Shown here one piece after another: positions 11,901 through 24,420 of a DNA stretch of 64,000 bases. The DNA lies in the NCBI GenBank assembly GCA_013399695.1, contig VXAU01000926.1:344875-408874 (forward strand). Reading direction: 5' to 3'. Each line of letters opens with the position of its first letter. Within the stretch, counting starts at the first letter, position 1. A model generated the notes under the pieces. That model was not told where the DNA came from and did not search any database. It was given only the letters and a program-made list of their open reading frames with translations. The translations under genes were made by a program, and so were the position numbers. This stretch comes from Formicarius rufipectus. Its lineage: Eukaryota; Chordata; Aves; Passeriformes; Formicariidae.

Positions 11901-14900
11901 GTGCAGAGCTGCTTTATTTAGTTACATTAGCAAAGCTTCAGGTGGAAGGATCAAATTGTTTTCTGGAAGGGACTTGGAGAGGACAGCCCATCCTTCTCAG
12001 CTTAGAGAAGGGAGACAGCAACCTGGCATACAGCAGGCAGTTGCCTGCAACTGTGAAAGAGCCAAAATAATCAATACTCTGTAGACAAGTCTGGTTTTTT
12101 ATTAACACCTCTCACAGCTCTGGCCATCTGTCCCTTGGTGTCCACCAGCTGTGACCCCAGCTCCACAGGTCCTGTGAGACAGTGTGTGCCATTTGGGCTA
12201 GGATCTCTTCTCACGATAGAAACTAATTCTGCCCCTGCCTGAGCTTGGGCTGCGAGGTGAAGTTGGTGATGGACACTTTCTTCACCAGAAACAAGACACA
12301 AGCTGCTTTAACGACCTTTTTGTCTTGGAGATCTGGTATGGAGTCTGTGTCCTCTCCCACTCTTCTGGATTGCTATCCTAGTTTTCAGAATTCTGTAATG
12401 TTTGTTCGCTGTTAGCCTGTAGCTGCTTTTACCTCCACCTTCTCACTCCATCAACTGAGCTCCTGTGAGCATCTACGAGAGTCCTCTTTTCAGTCCTTTT
12501 ATTCTGGGCATCTGAGATTGTCTTGTTATTCCTGTAGCATGTTGAGATGGTGGCTGACTTCAATTTTCACCCTTTGAGTTGTCATTTTCCCACACTAGGA
12601 AATATTTCCCACTGTTTCCTTTGAAAGATGATGCAGAAGATGTGCTGAGTAGTAGATCTGTAATGTATGAGATCTGGGGAGATGATTAGACTATGTAGTC
12701 CAAACTCTTCTGCCCACCACAGCTTCTTGAATTTCATCTAGTTAGAGCTGTATGGAGTGTGACAATCTGTGCTTCTCTTTGGCCATAGGAGACTTTCCAC
12801 AGAGGCAATCAGGACTAGGTTTTACCATAAAGCTGCTTTGCAGAAGTTACGTTCCTGAATGTGTAAGGCCTTCAGTCAACACAATGTGACAAACCAAAGG
12901 AGAGTGACCCTGTGTCTCAACCCACGGGTCACCTTGCCTTTCCCCATGCAGCCTTCCAGAAGGTGTGTGGTTGGCAGGGGCAGGAGCCATCCTGTTGTGC
13001 ATCTCCTATAGACAGCATCTTGAAACCAACAGCAAGTCTACAGAGTGGACACAGCCTCCCTCTGAACACAAAAACCAGGAACAGGGACAGAGCTCCTCCC
13101 CAGGCTTGTCCTCTTTACTTTGAACTGGAAAACTACTAAATAAGATTTACTTGGAGCCCTTACTTCCAAGGACAGCTGTGCTGGGCACTCCAGTTGCAGC
13201 CACTGTGTTATCCTCCTGCAGGGTGACCATGCTGCCACACAAAGGAAATCAGGAGTAAGAAGCTTCTCTCCCTGCCCCAATGCCCTCAGCCATCTCTGAC
13301 CCATTTGTTGCTGAAGGTTTCTGGAGGAGGAGACTCAGGTGCTCAATGAAGGTGATTTCAAACTGCAGTGGTAGGAAGGGGCTGCTGGGCTGCCAGCAGT
13401 CATGTGCCTGAACTGCACTCTATACCAGCCTCAGTGCTCCCTACATTGGTGCCCTGTGCACCCCAGTGGCCTGTCCCCTTCATATATGGATATCCCACTC
13501 CCTTTTCTATGTTAAGGTAAGCCAATTTAGCTAATGATTACAAAATGCAGTGAGGACAGGTAGGTGATGAATGCCAGAAGTTGTGATAGGCACTGCTATA
13601 TTTTTTGCTAAAGAATATGAGGCTGCATGAGCTTTTCTCTTCTGACTCCTTGTTTCTGGTTGTTTCTTCCTTTTCTTAACCTCTGGGCTGAGATTTCCTG
13701 GGTTAATTTCTGAAAGAATGTGAGATACTTCTCCTTTGTGTTACTTGATTTCATCTGCCAAAGTTTCAGGTCAGTAGGGTGGGAGGAAAGGAGAGAAAGA
13801 GGTGAGATGACTTTTCCCCTCTGTAAAGAATACTGTCTCTTTTTGTAAAGCAGGGCAGCCAGGTGCCACCGAGACCCCTCATGAGCCAGGTTTTGGGGCT
13901 GGCGTGTCCCTGATACATATGCATGGTACATTTGGAACATCCCTGAAGCCCAACAACTGTTAAGTGGCAATTTACTTTTTAATATGCAAGGTAATGACTT
14001 CATAGTCTTTATAGTACAGTACAGTACAAGGCTGAGAACAGAAGTCACAAGAAAACTGAATCAAATGCTACTGCCAAGCACTGGTGTCTTAAGAATATGT
14101 CTCTCATTTTCCCAGGGTACTTTGCCCAAAGTGCATGCAGCATGTACCAGCCCAGGATGTGATGAACCACTCTCCATTACAGCCTCCCTGCAATTCTGGA
14201 TGGTCCCTTTCTGGAACAGCTCCTGGATATACTGGTTTTCTTTTCATCTGTTTCTTAAGGAGTAAGTGTATCCTCAGCATCCAGACCAAGTGCATGTCTC
14301 ATCTCTGAATCATTCTGGGGTGCTGGTGACTGAGGAAGGGGCTCTGTGCCTCTCACTGGGGTTGACAAGGATGGAGGGAGAAACACATGTGCTCTAACTG
14401 TGCTCTCACCAGTCAGAGAAGCTGGGATCACCAGCTGGGATTTCCCAGGGTGTCCACCCAAGGAGGGGGGAGGCAAACCACCTTGGCAGAGTCTCACAGC
14501 AGGATTTCCCCCTGCGACCTTAAATGACTGCATACAGCATTTATAGTGCTGCCCACTGTTCTCTGCATGCATGACGAGGTCTTTGTAATTAATTTATATG
14601 AGATGCACAGCCAACCGTACTTGCACAGCATACTACAGATTAAATTTAACATCAAAGAGCAATTGTGAATGTTTCTTGGCATATATAGGCCACCTACTTT
14701 AACATTTCAGCTATTTCTCTAGTTAACTGCTTCAGCTCCTGGACAAAGCCAGGCAGCTGTCAACAGCTGAAAGGCTCGAGCAGGACAGGCAGAATATGCA
14801 CCACAGACCTCTTTGCCTCTTTGACAGTTTCAGAGCCACAGCCATGCAGGACAACACTCAGTGCATGACCATGAAAGTGAATATTCATAGCAGGACCCTA

Positions 14901-17900
14901 ACTAGAGCTAGGGCTGGTGGTTTGCTGCAGGTGTAGCTTCCCTGGTCAATGGCTGTGCCCTTCTCAGAGGTACTTGTGTCACTGGTTGTGATCTCTGCCA
15001 CAGCAGGGCTTCTGCCAAGCAAACTCCTGCTCTCTGGTGAGTTTTTGGTTAGTCACGTACAGTAAAACATCACTGTTTTCCTCTTGTTGCTCCTGGCCTG
15101 GGTATCAGTGCAGCCAAAGTGGGGCCCACATTGTCTCTGCATCTTGAAAGCTCAAATTCAGGGCTTTCTGCTCGTACCACTTAAGTTTTCAATAGGGTCA
15201 ATCTCCAGAGTGGTCACTGCTCCTCCACTCCTACTGCAGCAGCATCTTAGAGGAGCAGTCTCTGCCAGAAGTGGGTGTCCCCTCCTCGGCCATCACTGCT
15301 GATGTGCATCTCCTGGAGGCCATGAGTGGAGCTGGCCCTGTCCTGTGGTCATTTGCTCCAGGCTGCCTAGCTCCTCTCTTCCAGTCCTTTGCTGCCACCA
15401 AACCCACAAGATACCATTAGCCCTTCCAGATTAAACCAGAATGTGTTCATACACCAGCGACAGATTTTGTCCTGATGGTAATGGTTTGCTTGACAGAAAC
15501 ATAGGAAAAAATTCATAAACAGTGAGCCAATCCCAATGCTTCTTCAGCAACTGCACTGTAGGAAAGGGAGCACTTTGCTCACTGGAAGCCAAGATTTACA
15601 TTAAAAAATTAATTACTCTTCAGTATCCCTCTGTGGTTGCGGGTGCCCTAAAAAACCTCCTTGCAAGCAAAGAGGTGCTTGTGAGGGCCAGGTTCCAACA
15701 GGTTGTCCTGCACCAGACTGTAGTACCAGCAGGAAAGACGCTTTTAGGGAAAACACTACAAGTTACTGGGAAACACCCTATCCCTGTCCCTGCACCCTGC
15801 CATACTCTACAGAGTCAATGTGAATTGGGCAGTGAGGAGCCACAGAGCTCTGCCCTCAGGGAATCTCTGGTGCTGGAGGAACCAAAAGAAGGGAAAAATC
15901 ACATCATAAGGAAAGTGGAAGTTATTGGGGGCTGCTGAGGGTGACAGAGCAGAGATAAAGCCAAATTCTTCAACTCTGTTTGATGGGGTTGGCATTGGAT
16001 GAGGCTAGATCTGATCTCCACACCAAAGGGACAGAATGCTTGGTTCTTCTTCAGTCACTTCTACCTCTTTCACCACCAGCCTGGAGGGCCTTTTTTTTTT
16101 TCTGTCCCCAGGAGGCAGCTGCTGGTCTGCCATCTGCCCTGGCCGTGGGACATCCTGCCTGACCTGTCAGACATTGATGCGTGTAGCTGAGAGCACTTGG
16201 TAGCTGATGGCAGGATGCTGAGGACACCTTTCACCTGAAGAGCAAGGCCTTTGTGACCATCTACAGGATAGAAATGTTCCACTGCCTGTTAGTTATGTAA
16301 ATATAATGCTTGGCATCGTTGCATATATACTTTTAATGCCATGAATGCCTCTGCCAACTCCCATGTTTTCCAGTGTGCTGAGTTCTGTTCTCAGTATATT
16401 TTGCCAATTTACTGAACATATTTTCAGTCCCACTAGGGTAAATAGAAAACTTCCTGCATCTGGCCTCTTCATGTCTCTGGGCACTCTGACAGCTGCCCTC
16501 ATGCCAAAAGTGAGGCCAGTTCCCAATGCAGCTGTTCCTGGAGCCTGTTCTTCTCTCAGGGAGCAAGAAGAAATTGCAACACGTCTCAGAAGCATGGCTG
16601 AAGGGAAATGCACCTCTTAAAAGTGGGATTCAAAGTCATGGTTAGGTTTGGGGTGAAGAAATTTGTAAGAAAAGAGCAAGAATTAATGCAGGTTCTTAAT
16701 TTTGAAGTGGCACAGACTTTATCCTGTCCCTGCTTGTCCCTGCACCCCCAGCTGCATGGATGTGCAAACACCTCTGAAGCAGCAGGGAGTGAACAGTAAG
16801 TGAAACTGTCCATCATAGCTCTGGACCAAAAGTGCAGTTCCCCTGTGTGGGAAGAGCAAGTCCAAAGCCTGTGAACCACATCCATTTTAACTAGGGACAC
16901 ATTAGGATGGTGTTTGTAGTGAGTGCTTTTGCCTAATGTGTTTTAAGCTTAAGTGATATAAGAAGGAAATAAGCAGCACAAATGGTGAGAAGCTGCCCTG
17001 CTTTCAAATAATCAAAATTAAGTTTTAAATGCAAATTAGTAGTAAAAACAGTGGGCAGGCTTGAAATAAGACTTTAGACCTGGCCAAGTTTCCCATCACC
17101 CTCTTCCTGAAATTTCTATCCATATTAAGAAAGGGTTGGTTTTATTGCTGAAGATACCTCATGACAAGAGACCAAGTCTCCAATAATGTCTGTTGTTCAG
17201 GGCGAGCTCCAGCTCTTACTCCCCAGCCTTGACCTAGTGCAGACCCAGACTGAGTTTTAAACACCATACTTCTATTTCCCACATAGAGAGCCAGGAGAAG
17301 TTAAATCCTGTATCAGCTGGAAATGAGACCACAGCAAACAGTGTTTCTTTTCAGATCTGGGTCAGCCCCTAGGCCAGGCACAGCTTGGACATAGCTGTGG
17401 GGTGACCAGATCTTCAGGAGTCCAGGCAGAGCAAAGCCCCAGCTTTACACACTTTTCCAGTGTATCCTTGTCATCAGAGGTGTCTTATCCAATGTCCACC
17501 TTTCTGAGATGCCAAATGACCTCTGCCCACACTTTCTAGTAAAAGCATAATGATATTTTTCCAAGAAGTATAAAATATAATTTCCCTGGAGTATGGGGAG
17601 ATGAATAGGGCCAGGTAGCCAAGGAGACAAATGGCATGACATTTTAGAAAAACTCAGCACTATCAGAGAGTTAAGAGCCTGCATTATAGGAAATACTGGG
17701 AACTATTTTAAGGGAGTGTAATTAACAGCTTGGAGCTCAACCTCTGTGGGAGGTGCATGTGGGAAAAAATGAGATGTTCATAATTTAAATCCAACCTTGC
17801 CAATTTCAAGTGTGAGTTCTAGCTTGGCTTGGGAGTGATCTACCAAGGCTGTGCACTCCCAATTCACTTTTAAAGTAAGTAGAAGCCAAATAATGCTTAG

Positions 17901-20794
17901 TAGATTTTCCTGGGGTCACATGTGACAAATGTAATTTTATTAAGAAAAGTCTTAGTAGGGAAAATAACAAAAAACCACAATGTTCACATTCTTTACTCCT
18001 GAAGCCCAAAGTTATTTGCTCTGATAACTTCAGCGAAGACTACTGGAAGCACCTAAGCTCCGTACAAGGTTCCCGCATATCCTTAAACCTTTGTGTTGTC
18101 AAAAGTGATTTTCTGAGAGCTTCTTTACCTACTTTGTGCATTCAGTCAGAGTTCTTTTTGATTATACAAACCCATTACCTCAAATGTGCTTTATTACAAT
18201 GAAACAGCATTGCACTTCCTTATTCTGCAGAAACAGCTTTGTGCAAACAGCCCAAAAACCTTCACTTGGCAAAACACCACATCTTCATCATTCTTACTAA
18301 CCAGCAGAGATTTTCTTTGCCCTTTTTGGGTAACAGTATGTCAACAGACATTCAGCCTTCCTCTCCTCTGCCATGGCACCAACTGTGCAACATGGCACAT
18401 GCCGTCTTTCAGTGTTATTGATGTTGCATGGTCAGAGCCAAAGTCACACACCTCCATCACTGGGTGCAGAGCAGCCCCCTCCCTCAGAAAGGCTGTTGTA
18501 GATGCACGTGGTGCCAGCAAGGTAGTGTTATAAAAAGAACCCACAACAAAAGCCCCTATCTAGAGATCTCAGCCATTTCCAGAAATCCTGAAGAGGACAG
18601 GGCTTGGGATAATTGTACAAACTCATCATCCACACAGTGAATTAATATGAATGAGTAGAGTTTTGGAGTCAGGAGCCCAGCAACAGCACTAACATGGAGT
18701 CTGCTGCCCAGGGCAACACCTGCAGACATTCCTGCTCTTGCTGAGGGATGATGTGAGAAGGAGAGTACAAGCTTATACAGAAGGACACATACCACTCCCA
18801 CGTCCCTACATTAAATTTTGCAGTTTTGTTTTTCTCTTCTCTTTTACTGAGTTTTAATATTACCTGTACATGAGCCATTAGGCAGACTTGTACCAGCGAA
18901 ATGACCCCTCTGATTACAAAAGATCTTTGCTTAATTGGTGGAAAGAGCCTCTAGGCACTCAAGAGAACCTTTGTCTGTGTAATAACAAAGAGCAGTCACC
19001 ATGACATTTTAAGCTGTCTAAGGAAATGTGTACCTTAAGGTAAAAAATGAATGTTTGAACTGGCTTTGTGAACATTTGCTAAGTCTCACATACTTCTGCA
19101 CAATGTGCCGAGCATAAACAGTGGGTTCATACTTTACAGACATGTGAGCTCATTAGGGCTGATCTAAGCCTCCTGGTGCAAGTGACTGCCAGGTTCCCCA
19201 AGGGGAAAGCCATGAGAATGACTGTGAATTAGCTAAAGCTTACCTGCTTTAATCCTATGAAAAGAATTTGGGAGGAGTTTATGAGATCTAAGCTCACACG
19301 TTGTTTTTCCACGATGTGTTGCTGTTGGTGGTGTGGTATCCCAACATGACAGACCCACACTGGTGCCACATTGGCAGCTCAGGCTGTAGAGCTGTCCCCT
19401 AGACCAAATCACTGAAAAGAGCCTTTGCTCAAACTAAACCAAGGATAAAGTGCCATTGTATGGACTGGATGACTCCAGCACCCCACAGCTGAACTCATCC
19501 CTTGGGGTTAAACCAAGCAAGGATGTGGGCAAAGCTACATCTCTGGAGCCAGGGCAGAAAGGAGGTGAACCAGGACATGGCAGGAGAACAAGTGGGGGCT
19601 TCCTTCTCAGAGTGAGGAAAAGCTAGATTGTTGCATAGCAAAACCCAACAAATTGTGGTGTGGCAAGGCTTGGGTATGCTTTTGGGGAAAAGAAGACTGT
19701 GTTTTTTTCCCAAGAAACAGAGAATGGGAGACAGGAAGAACAATATAAACCAGCTTGAATTCCAATGGGTCCTTGACTTTTAGAAATAATGTAGGTTGCA
19801 TCTGGTTTTTTTTCCCCATAATACAAGAGAGAAAACCAATTTCATTTCACTTGTAGTGAGGCATAAGATTAGATGGGACTAAATATGTGTAGGCTGTTTA
19901 TTAGCAAATGGAAGCGAGCAGTGAAGGAAAACAAACAAGCTTGTTTTGGGGAGACTTTGTCACTGTATAACTGGTCACAGGCTCCCCAGGAAAAACAGGC
20001 AAGCCTCTAATTGGACTTACGCAGTAATGAGCAGCTGGCAAAGATTTCTGCTCACATGTAGAATTGTGAAATTTGGCTTTGCTGATACAGCATGTTGTTT
20101 CTCCTAGTGATGTGATCATCTAAACAGTTTGCAAGTATTAATTGTTTTGAGAATGGGTTACCTCATGGCCAGTGTGAGTACTAGCACAGCTGGGTGGGTG
20201 GCTGGGTACAGAGGGTTCAGAGAACAGAGCTGGTCAACATACTACTCCTGTAAAGTTGAAAAAGGGTTGATTTCCAGTCAGTTCAGCTGCTGTCAGGAGA
20301 CTGCAAAGGAAACACTTACTTTTGGAAGGCTGGTACTTCAGTCACTGGGGCTCCAGCATCACCTGAGAATGTGATGCAGAGAAGTGCACCACTGGCTGGA
20401 AGTAAGACGGATGTAGGAAGGCAGTCCTGGTTTTACTCAGTTTAAGCTGCTTGAGGAGGTTTACTTTTGGGATGTTTTCAAGGATTTAGCCACTGGCCAA
20501 AGTGCTCTGACTGGGAGAATGACTGTCCCCCGCCGTCTCCCACTCCACTTGTCTGCAGACCAACTCTCTGGTGATAGTGAGAGCCACCTCTGAGCACCAG
20601 TACCTTGCTCCAACAAAGTAGACTCACTTTCTTTGCCTCACAAACTGTATTCATACATCCTAATATGATTTTGATTTTTTCCATCAAAATATAGCTGTGG
20701 TCTAAAGTCTGCATATGTGATGTTTTATAAGCTGTTTTCTTCAAGAAGACCCACTACCCACCCTGCCATCTCCATCTTCTGTTTAAGTATTTGA
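8957..20794. other. Long non-coding stretch
   Basis: About 11.8 kb without a recognisable exon, RNA gene or young mobile element. There is a 15-base T-run at 9623-9637 and a purine-rich patch near 10978-11000. The longer frames (10809-11405 minus, 13608-14048 minus, 15522-15938 plus) have low-complexity or unremarkable sequence and no family motif. The region could be intronic to a gene starting at the CpG island or intergenic; the sequence does not decide. Confidence 0.5.
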
Positions 20795-21360
20795 TTATTC
20801 CTTCCTAAGGATACTACTTTGTACTTGTCTTTATTAAAGTGTCTCCTGTTATTTTCAGACTATTTCTTAAATTTATCAAGACCATTTTGAATTCTAATCT
20901 TATCAAATGTGCCTGCAGTCCCACCCAGATTAATGTCACCTGCAAATTTAATAAGCATGTTCTCATTCCATCATCTGAGCCATTAATGAAAACATTGAAT
21001 AACATCTGCTACAGGAATGATCACTGCAAAATCTCAACTGATGAATCATTCCAGCTTGACAATTAAATATGAGCAGTTTTAAGCTACCCTATACTCAGTC
21101 TATTGAAGCTGGTTTTGGGCCCTTCTTCCCTAAATTGTTTATGAGTGTGTCATACAAGCCCAATGTCATAAACCTTACTGAAGTGAAGACATATGACATT
21201 GTCTGCTCCTGCCTCATCCACAAACCCTATTACCTTGTCAAGAAAGAAATTGGATTGTGTTGACACAACTTATTCTTGACATATTCCTATTAACTTAAAC
21301 TTTTCTCAGCCTTATCATCTAGGTGCTATGAAAAATTTGTTCAGTTATTTGGTTTAGGAT
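20795..21360 (-). mobile_element. Ancient CR1 LINE reverse-transcriptase fragment, inactivated
   Basis: Read on the minus strand, this follows the order of the CR1-type reverse transcriptase. A segment near 21300-21345 resembles the part before motif A. Motif A at 21174-21188 reads LHFSK where active CR1 has LDFSK. The block LFNVFING (near 20980-21003) matches the family LFNIFIND. A frameshift follows, and the catalytic FADD box appears as FAGD, then INLGG (about 20926-20949). A 3' piece then runs down to about 20800. Both catalytic aspartates checked are lost, and frameshifts and stops break the frame, so this is a fossil. It is much more diverged than the copies at 33 and 48 kb and resembles the old CR1 lineages shared with turtles and crocodiles. 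Confidence 0.85.
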
Positions 21361-24079
21361 TTTTTTTTTTCCAGAAATAGTTCCACTCATGGCTTTACAA
21401 TTTTCTGACTTCAGTCACTCCCTCCCTTTATTCAAATGAAACCCTTTTTTTTTTTTGCCTGAGGGCAGAACTTACAAAAGCTCTCCTCGGTGGCCATTAT
21501 CTTCAGAGAATTGCCTTGGGTCAATGTTTGCTTTGGGCTTTTGAAAAATCTCTTCTCCATCTGCACAAAAGCCTACAAAAACCAGGAAAGATGTTGTTCC
21601 TGCACTGTCTTTCTTTAATGCTACTCCTTTTTGTGCTGTGCAAAACAAGAGGACTTTTCCCCTTCACTCTGAGCACCAGGTAATGCCTATTCCTATAACA
21701 GAAACAGAGATGCTCTGCTGCAAACATACCAAGCCCACTCATTTACTCACTGCTGTGTTAGGAATGTATGCAGCACATCGGCAGGCTCTCCAGCTGCGCT
21801 CAGGTTCCACAAAAGCTCGTTATGCTGAGTTGAGAATTATTTGCTTATCACTTAGTTTCTTCTAAAGAGAACTGTGGTGCTCAGAATTAGTAACGGGTGA
21901 CACCATTTGCATCTTTCATGAGGACAATGAGAGAAGAATTAACAGCACTTTGATACTGTCAGGTATTATGATGCTAATTTTTCATATAAAGGGTCAGAGG
22001 GTTTCAGACGATTGTGAAAGGGAGCATCTCTGTTCTCCCTTGACCTCCCACTCCCCGCTGCATTTTAATTGGCAGTGAAAGCAGGGCACTTGTCAGTGCT
22101 GGGAACACTGGGAAGAAGTCAGTCCCTTCACAGCCCTTCTCTGCCTGTTCTGGGCATGAGTTTTACAGTGTGGCCACCCAACTATGCTCACATCTATACC
22201 TTTTGGTGGTGCCAGATATGGACAGAGCTACTGTATCATGCTGATGCCTGTGCTCAGTTGAGGCACCCAGAAGCAGCCTCAGAATTGCAGAGCACTGAGC
22301 CTGTCCCTGCTTCTCCCTGGGACAGCTGCCCACAGTGCCCACGACCTACTGGGGCAAACTTAAGCATGGTGCTAGTAACCCTGCAAAAAGGATTTAACCT
22401 TTGGTGGTGGTTGCTGTGAACTGGTGGTCTTCAAACACAACCCGATGAGCAAGCTGGCATGGCAGTGGGGCAAAGACTAACCCTATCACATCAAATCTAC
22501 CCATCAGGCATTACATATATAAAGACTCTAAAATAAATGTATTGTAGTAAGAGAGGAGCAGCAGGGAGGGAAGACAGACGTGCACAGTGGAGAAGTCGGC
22601 CTGCTGTGTCCATATATACATCTCAAATCTTTTCATGACAGATGTGCCTTGAGGAAAACCGGTTTGTGTGAGGAGCTTCAGCAGGCACAGTCAATGGCAT
22701 ATGTGAACAATAGTCCAGATGCCTGTCTGAAATGAAAGCCGTTATCAGTCAGCACTGCTAAGATACAGCAGCTGAGCAGCTCTGGGGTTAGACACTGGAA
22801 AGCCCCTGGCATATGGGGAGGCCAGTCTCTTCTTTTAACCCCTCCCCATCCTGACAGATTGGGGCATGAAAGGGAGTTGCTGCTGTGGATTGAACTGCCA
22901 GAGCAGGCAGTGGCTGCTGGCAACCATGGGAAAGAATAATGTCTCAGGAGACTTTGTTCCTTGTTCCTTGGCACTGGTGGCATGTCAGGTGATAAGGTGG
23001 GATGAAGGTGCTCGGTGCTGAGCATTCCTGTTTTTGTGCCTGCTCTCACGACTGTGCTGCTGTCTGAGGAGCCTGACTCAGGGCTTTTCCAACCAACATC
23101 CACAGGGAAAAAAAATGTCTGTCAAAGGAATCACATTGTTCAAAAGCACTTTGTAGCACAGTCCTCCCCACTTCCCCAGATTCCTGGTGGCAGCAAGAAC
23201 AGCAGTGAGCACAGGTGTCTAGTGAATGTGGGACATTTACTTTGCATGGTAGAGCTTGATGACTACTCTTCACCAGGTAGCTAGGGTATCTCCCCCTCAG
23301 TGCTGGGATACATAAAAGTGGTCGTTTGGAAAGGCTGGATACAGGCTGGGAAAGGGCTATGCAGGCAATGAAGTGGGAAAGAAAGACTGGTTTTGAAGAG
23401 GCAGGGTGGGTGCAGGGAAAGGTCTGACAAGCTGCAATATGGGCAAAGCTGCAGGGTCAATACAGTGCTAAGCAGGAGCTGGAGGAAAAGTCCACTGAGA
23501 AGTGGGCAATAAAGGTCAGCAGGACATAGTGAGGGGAGAAAGTCGGGGGAACAAGCATTGTGCCACTTGGAATTCAGGCTTTGGGATACCTTTGAGTTAT
23601 CCCATCAAACTTTTAGTGATGCCTGTGAAAGCCTTACCCTCTGGGGCTAACATTGCGAGCCCCATCAGTGTGTGCTGGAGAGGGTCACCTCCTAACAACA
23701 TTTGCAATTACTGCTGGTGAAAAATGGATTTTGTGCACTCAACTAAAGCCTTATTAAGTTGATATGAATCAGATCCAATAAATTATTCCAAATTAAGTTG
23801 GGCAACAGCCTCTGAATGAAGAGTCTAGTTAATGAGAGAGCACTGTATCCAGGGGGTGATGGCTGGGTGGAGGTTGGGGCTGTGCTGTGCACAACGGTCT
23901 CTCAGTGTCATATTCTGCACAGAGGGGATTTTTATTTATTTATCTCCTTTCCATTCTGCCATGACACAAAGGAGAAGAAAATAACTCCTTTTCTACCCCA
24001 AAGTGGAAATCAATGTTGCAGCTGTGCAAGCAGCACCCACTCCGATTCGCCTGAGAGAAAAGCCCCAGTTAAATGAGGG
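21361..24079. other. Non-coding stretch
   Basis: Contains T-runs near 21361 and 21447 beside the CR1 fossil. No other repeat or exon is recognised. The 116-codon frame at 22069-22419 and the 141-codon minus frame at 22678-23103 show no known domain. Confidence 0.5.
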
Positions 24080-24420
24080 GAGGATCCCAGCAGCCAGCAA
24101 ATTATATTATAGAGGAAGAAGGATTCAAGCCTCTCTTGTTTGATGCCGGTTTTATTTATTGAGCAGTATTAACCCTTTTGTCTGCTGCTTGAAGATATCC
24201 CCAAGCAGGCTCCCTGGGTGAGCTCGTAGTGACCCCACCCTCTGGCACAGCTTCCCCTCATGGACCGGAGGGTCACCCATAACCTCCGAATAACCCCAGC
24301 ATCTGCCACACTGCCTCATTAGGGACTGAGAGTTAACGCTGTATGGCCACCTCCCACGTGCCCTACATTGGTAATTAGCTATCCAAAGGGAGGGCTGGGA
24401 CCAGCTGAAAGGGAAAGAAG
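24080..24420. promoter_or_regulatory. Possible conserved regulatory block
   Basis: The stretch lacks repeats and packs several generic transcription-factor core sites, including a CACGTG E-box at 24355-24360 and a TAATTA homeodomain core at 24372-24377, with more CpG than its surroundings. This composition is common in enhancers, but such short motifs also arise by chance. It is a suggestion for a conservation test, not a supported enhancer. Confidence 0.2.

Noticed and set aside
13608..14048. 146-codon minus-strand open frame
   Set aside because: No family resemblance, no promoter or splice support.
15522..15938. 138-codon plus-strand open frame
   Set aside because: Ordinary composition, but no domain or exon boundary signals that I could support.
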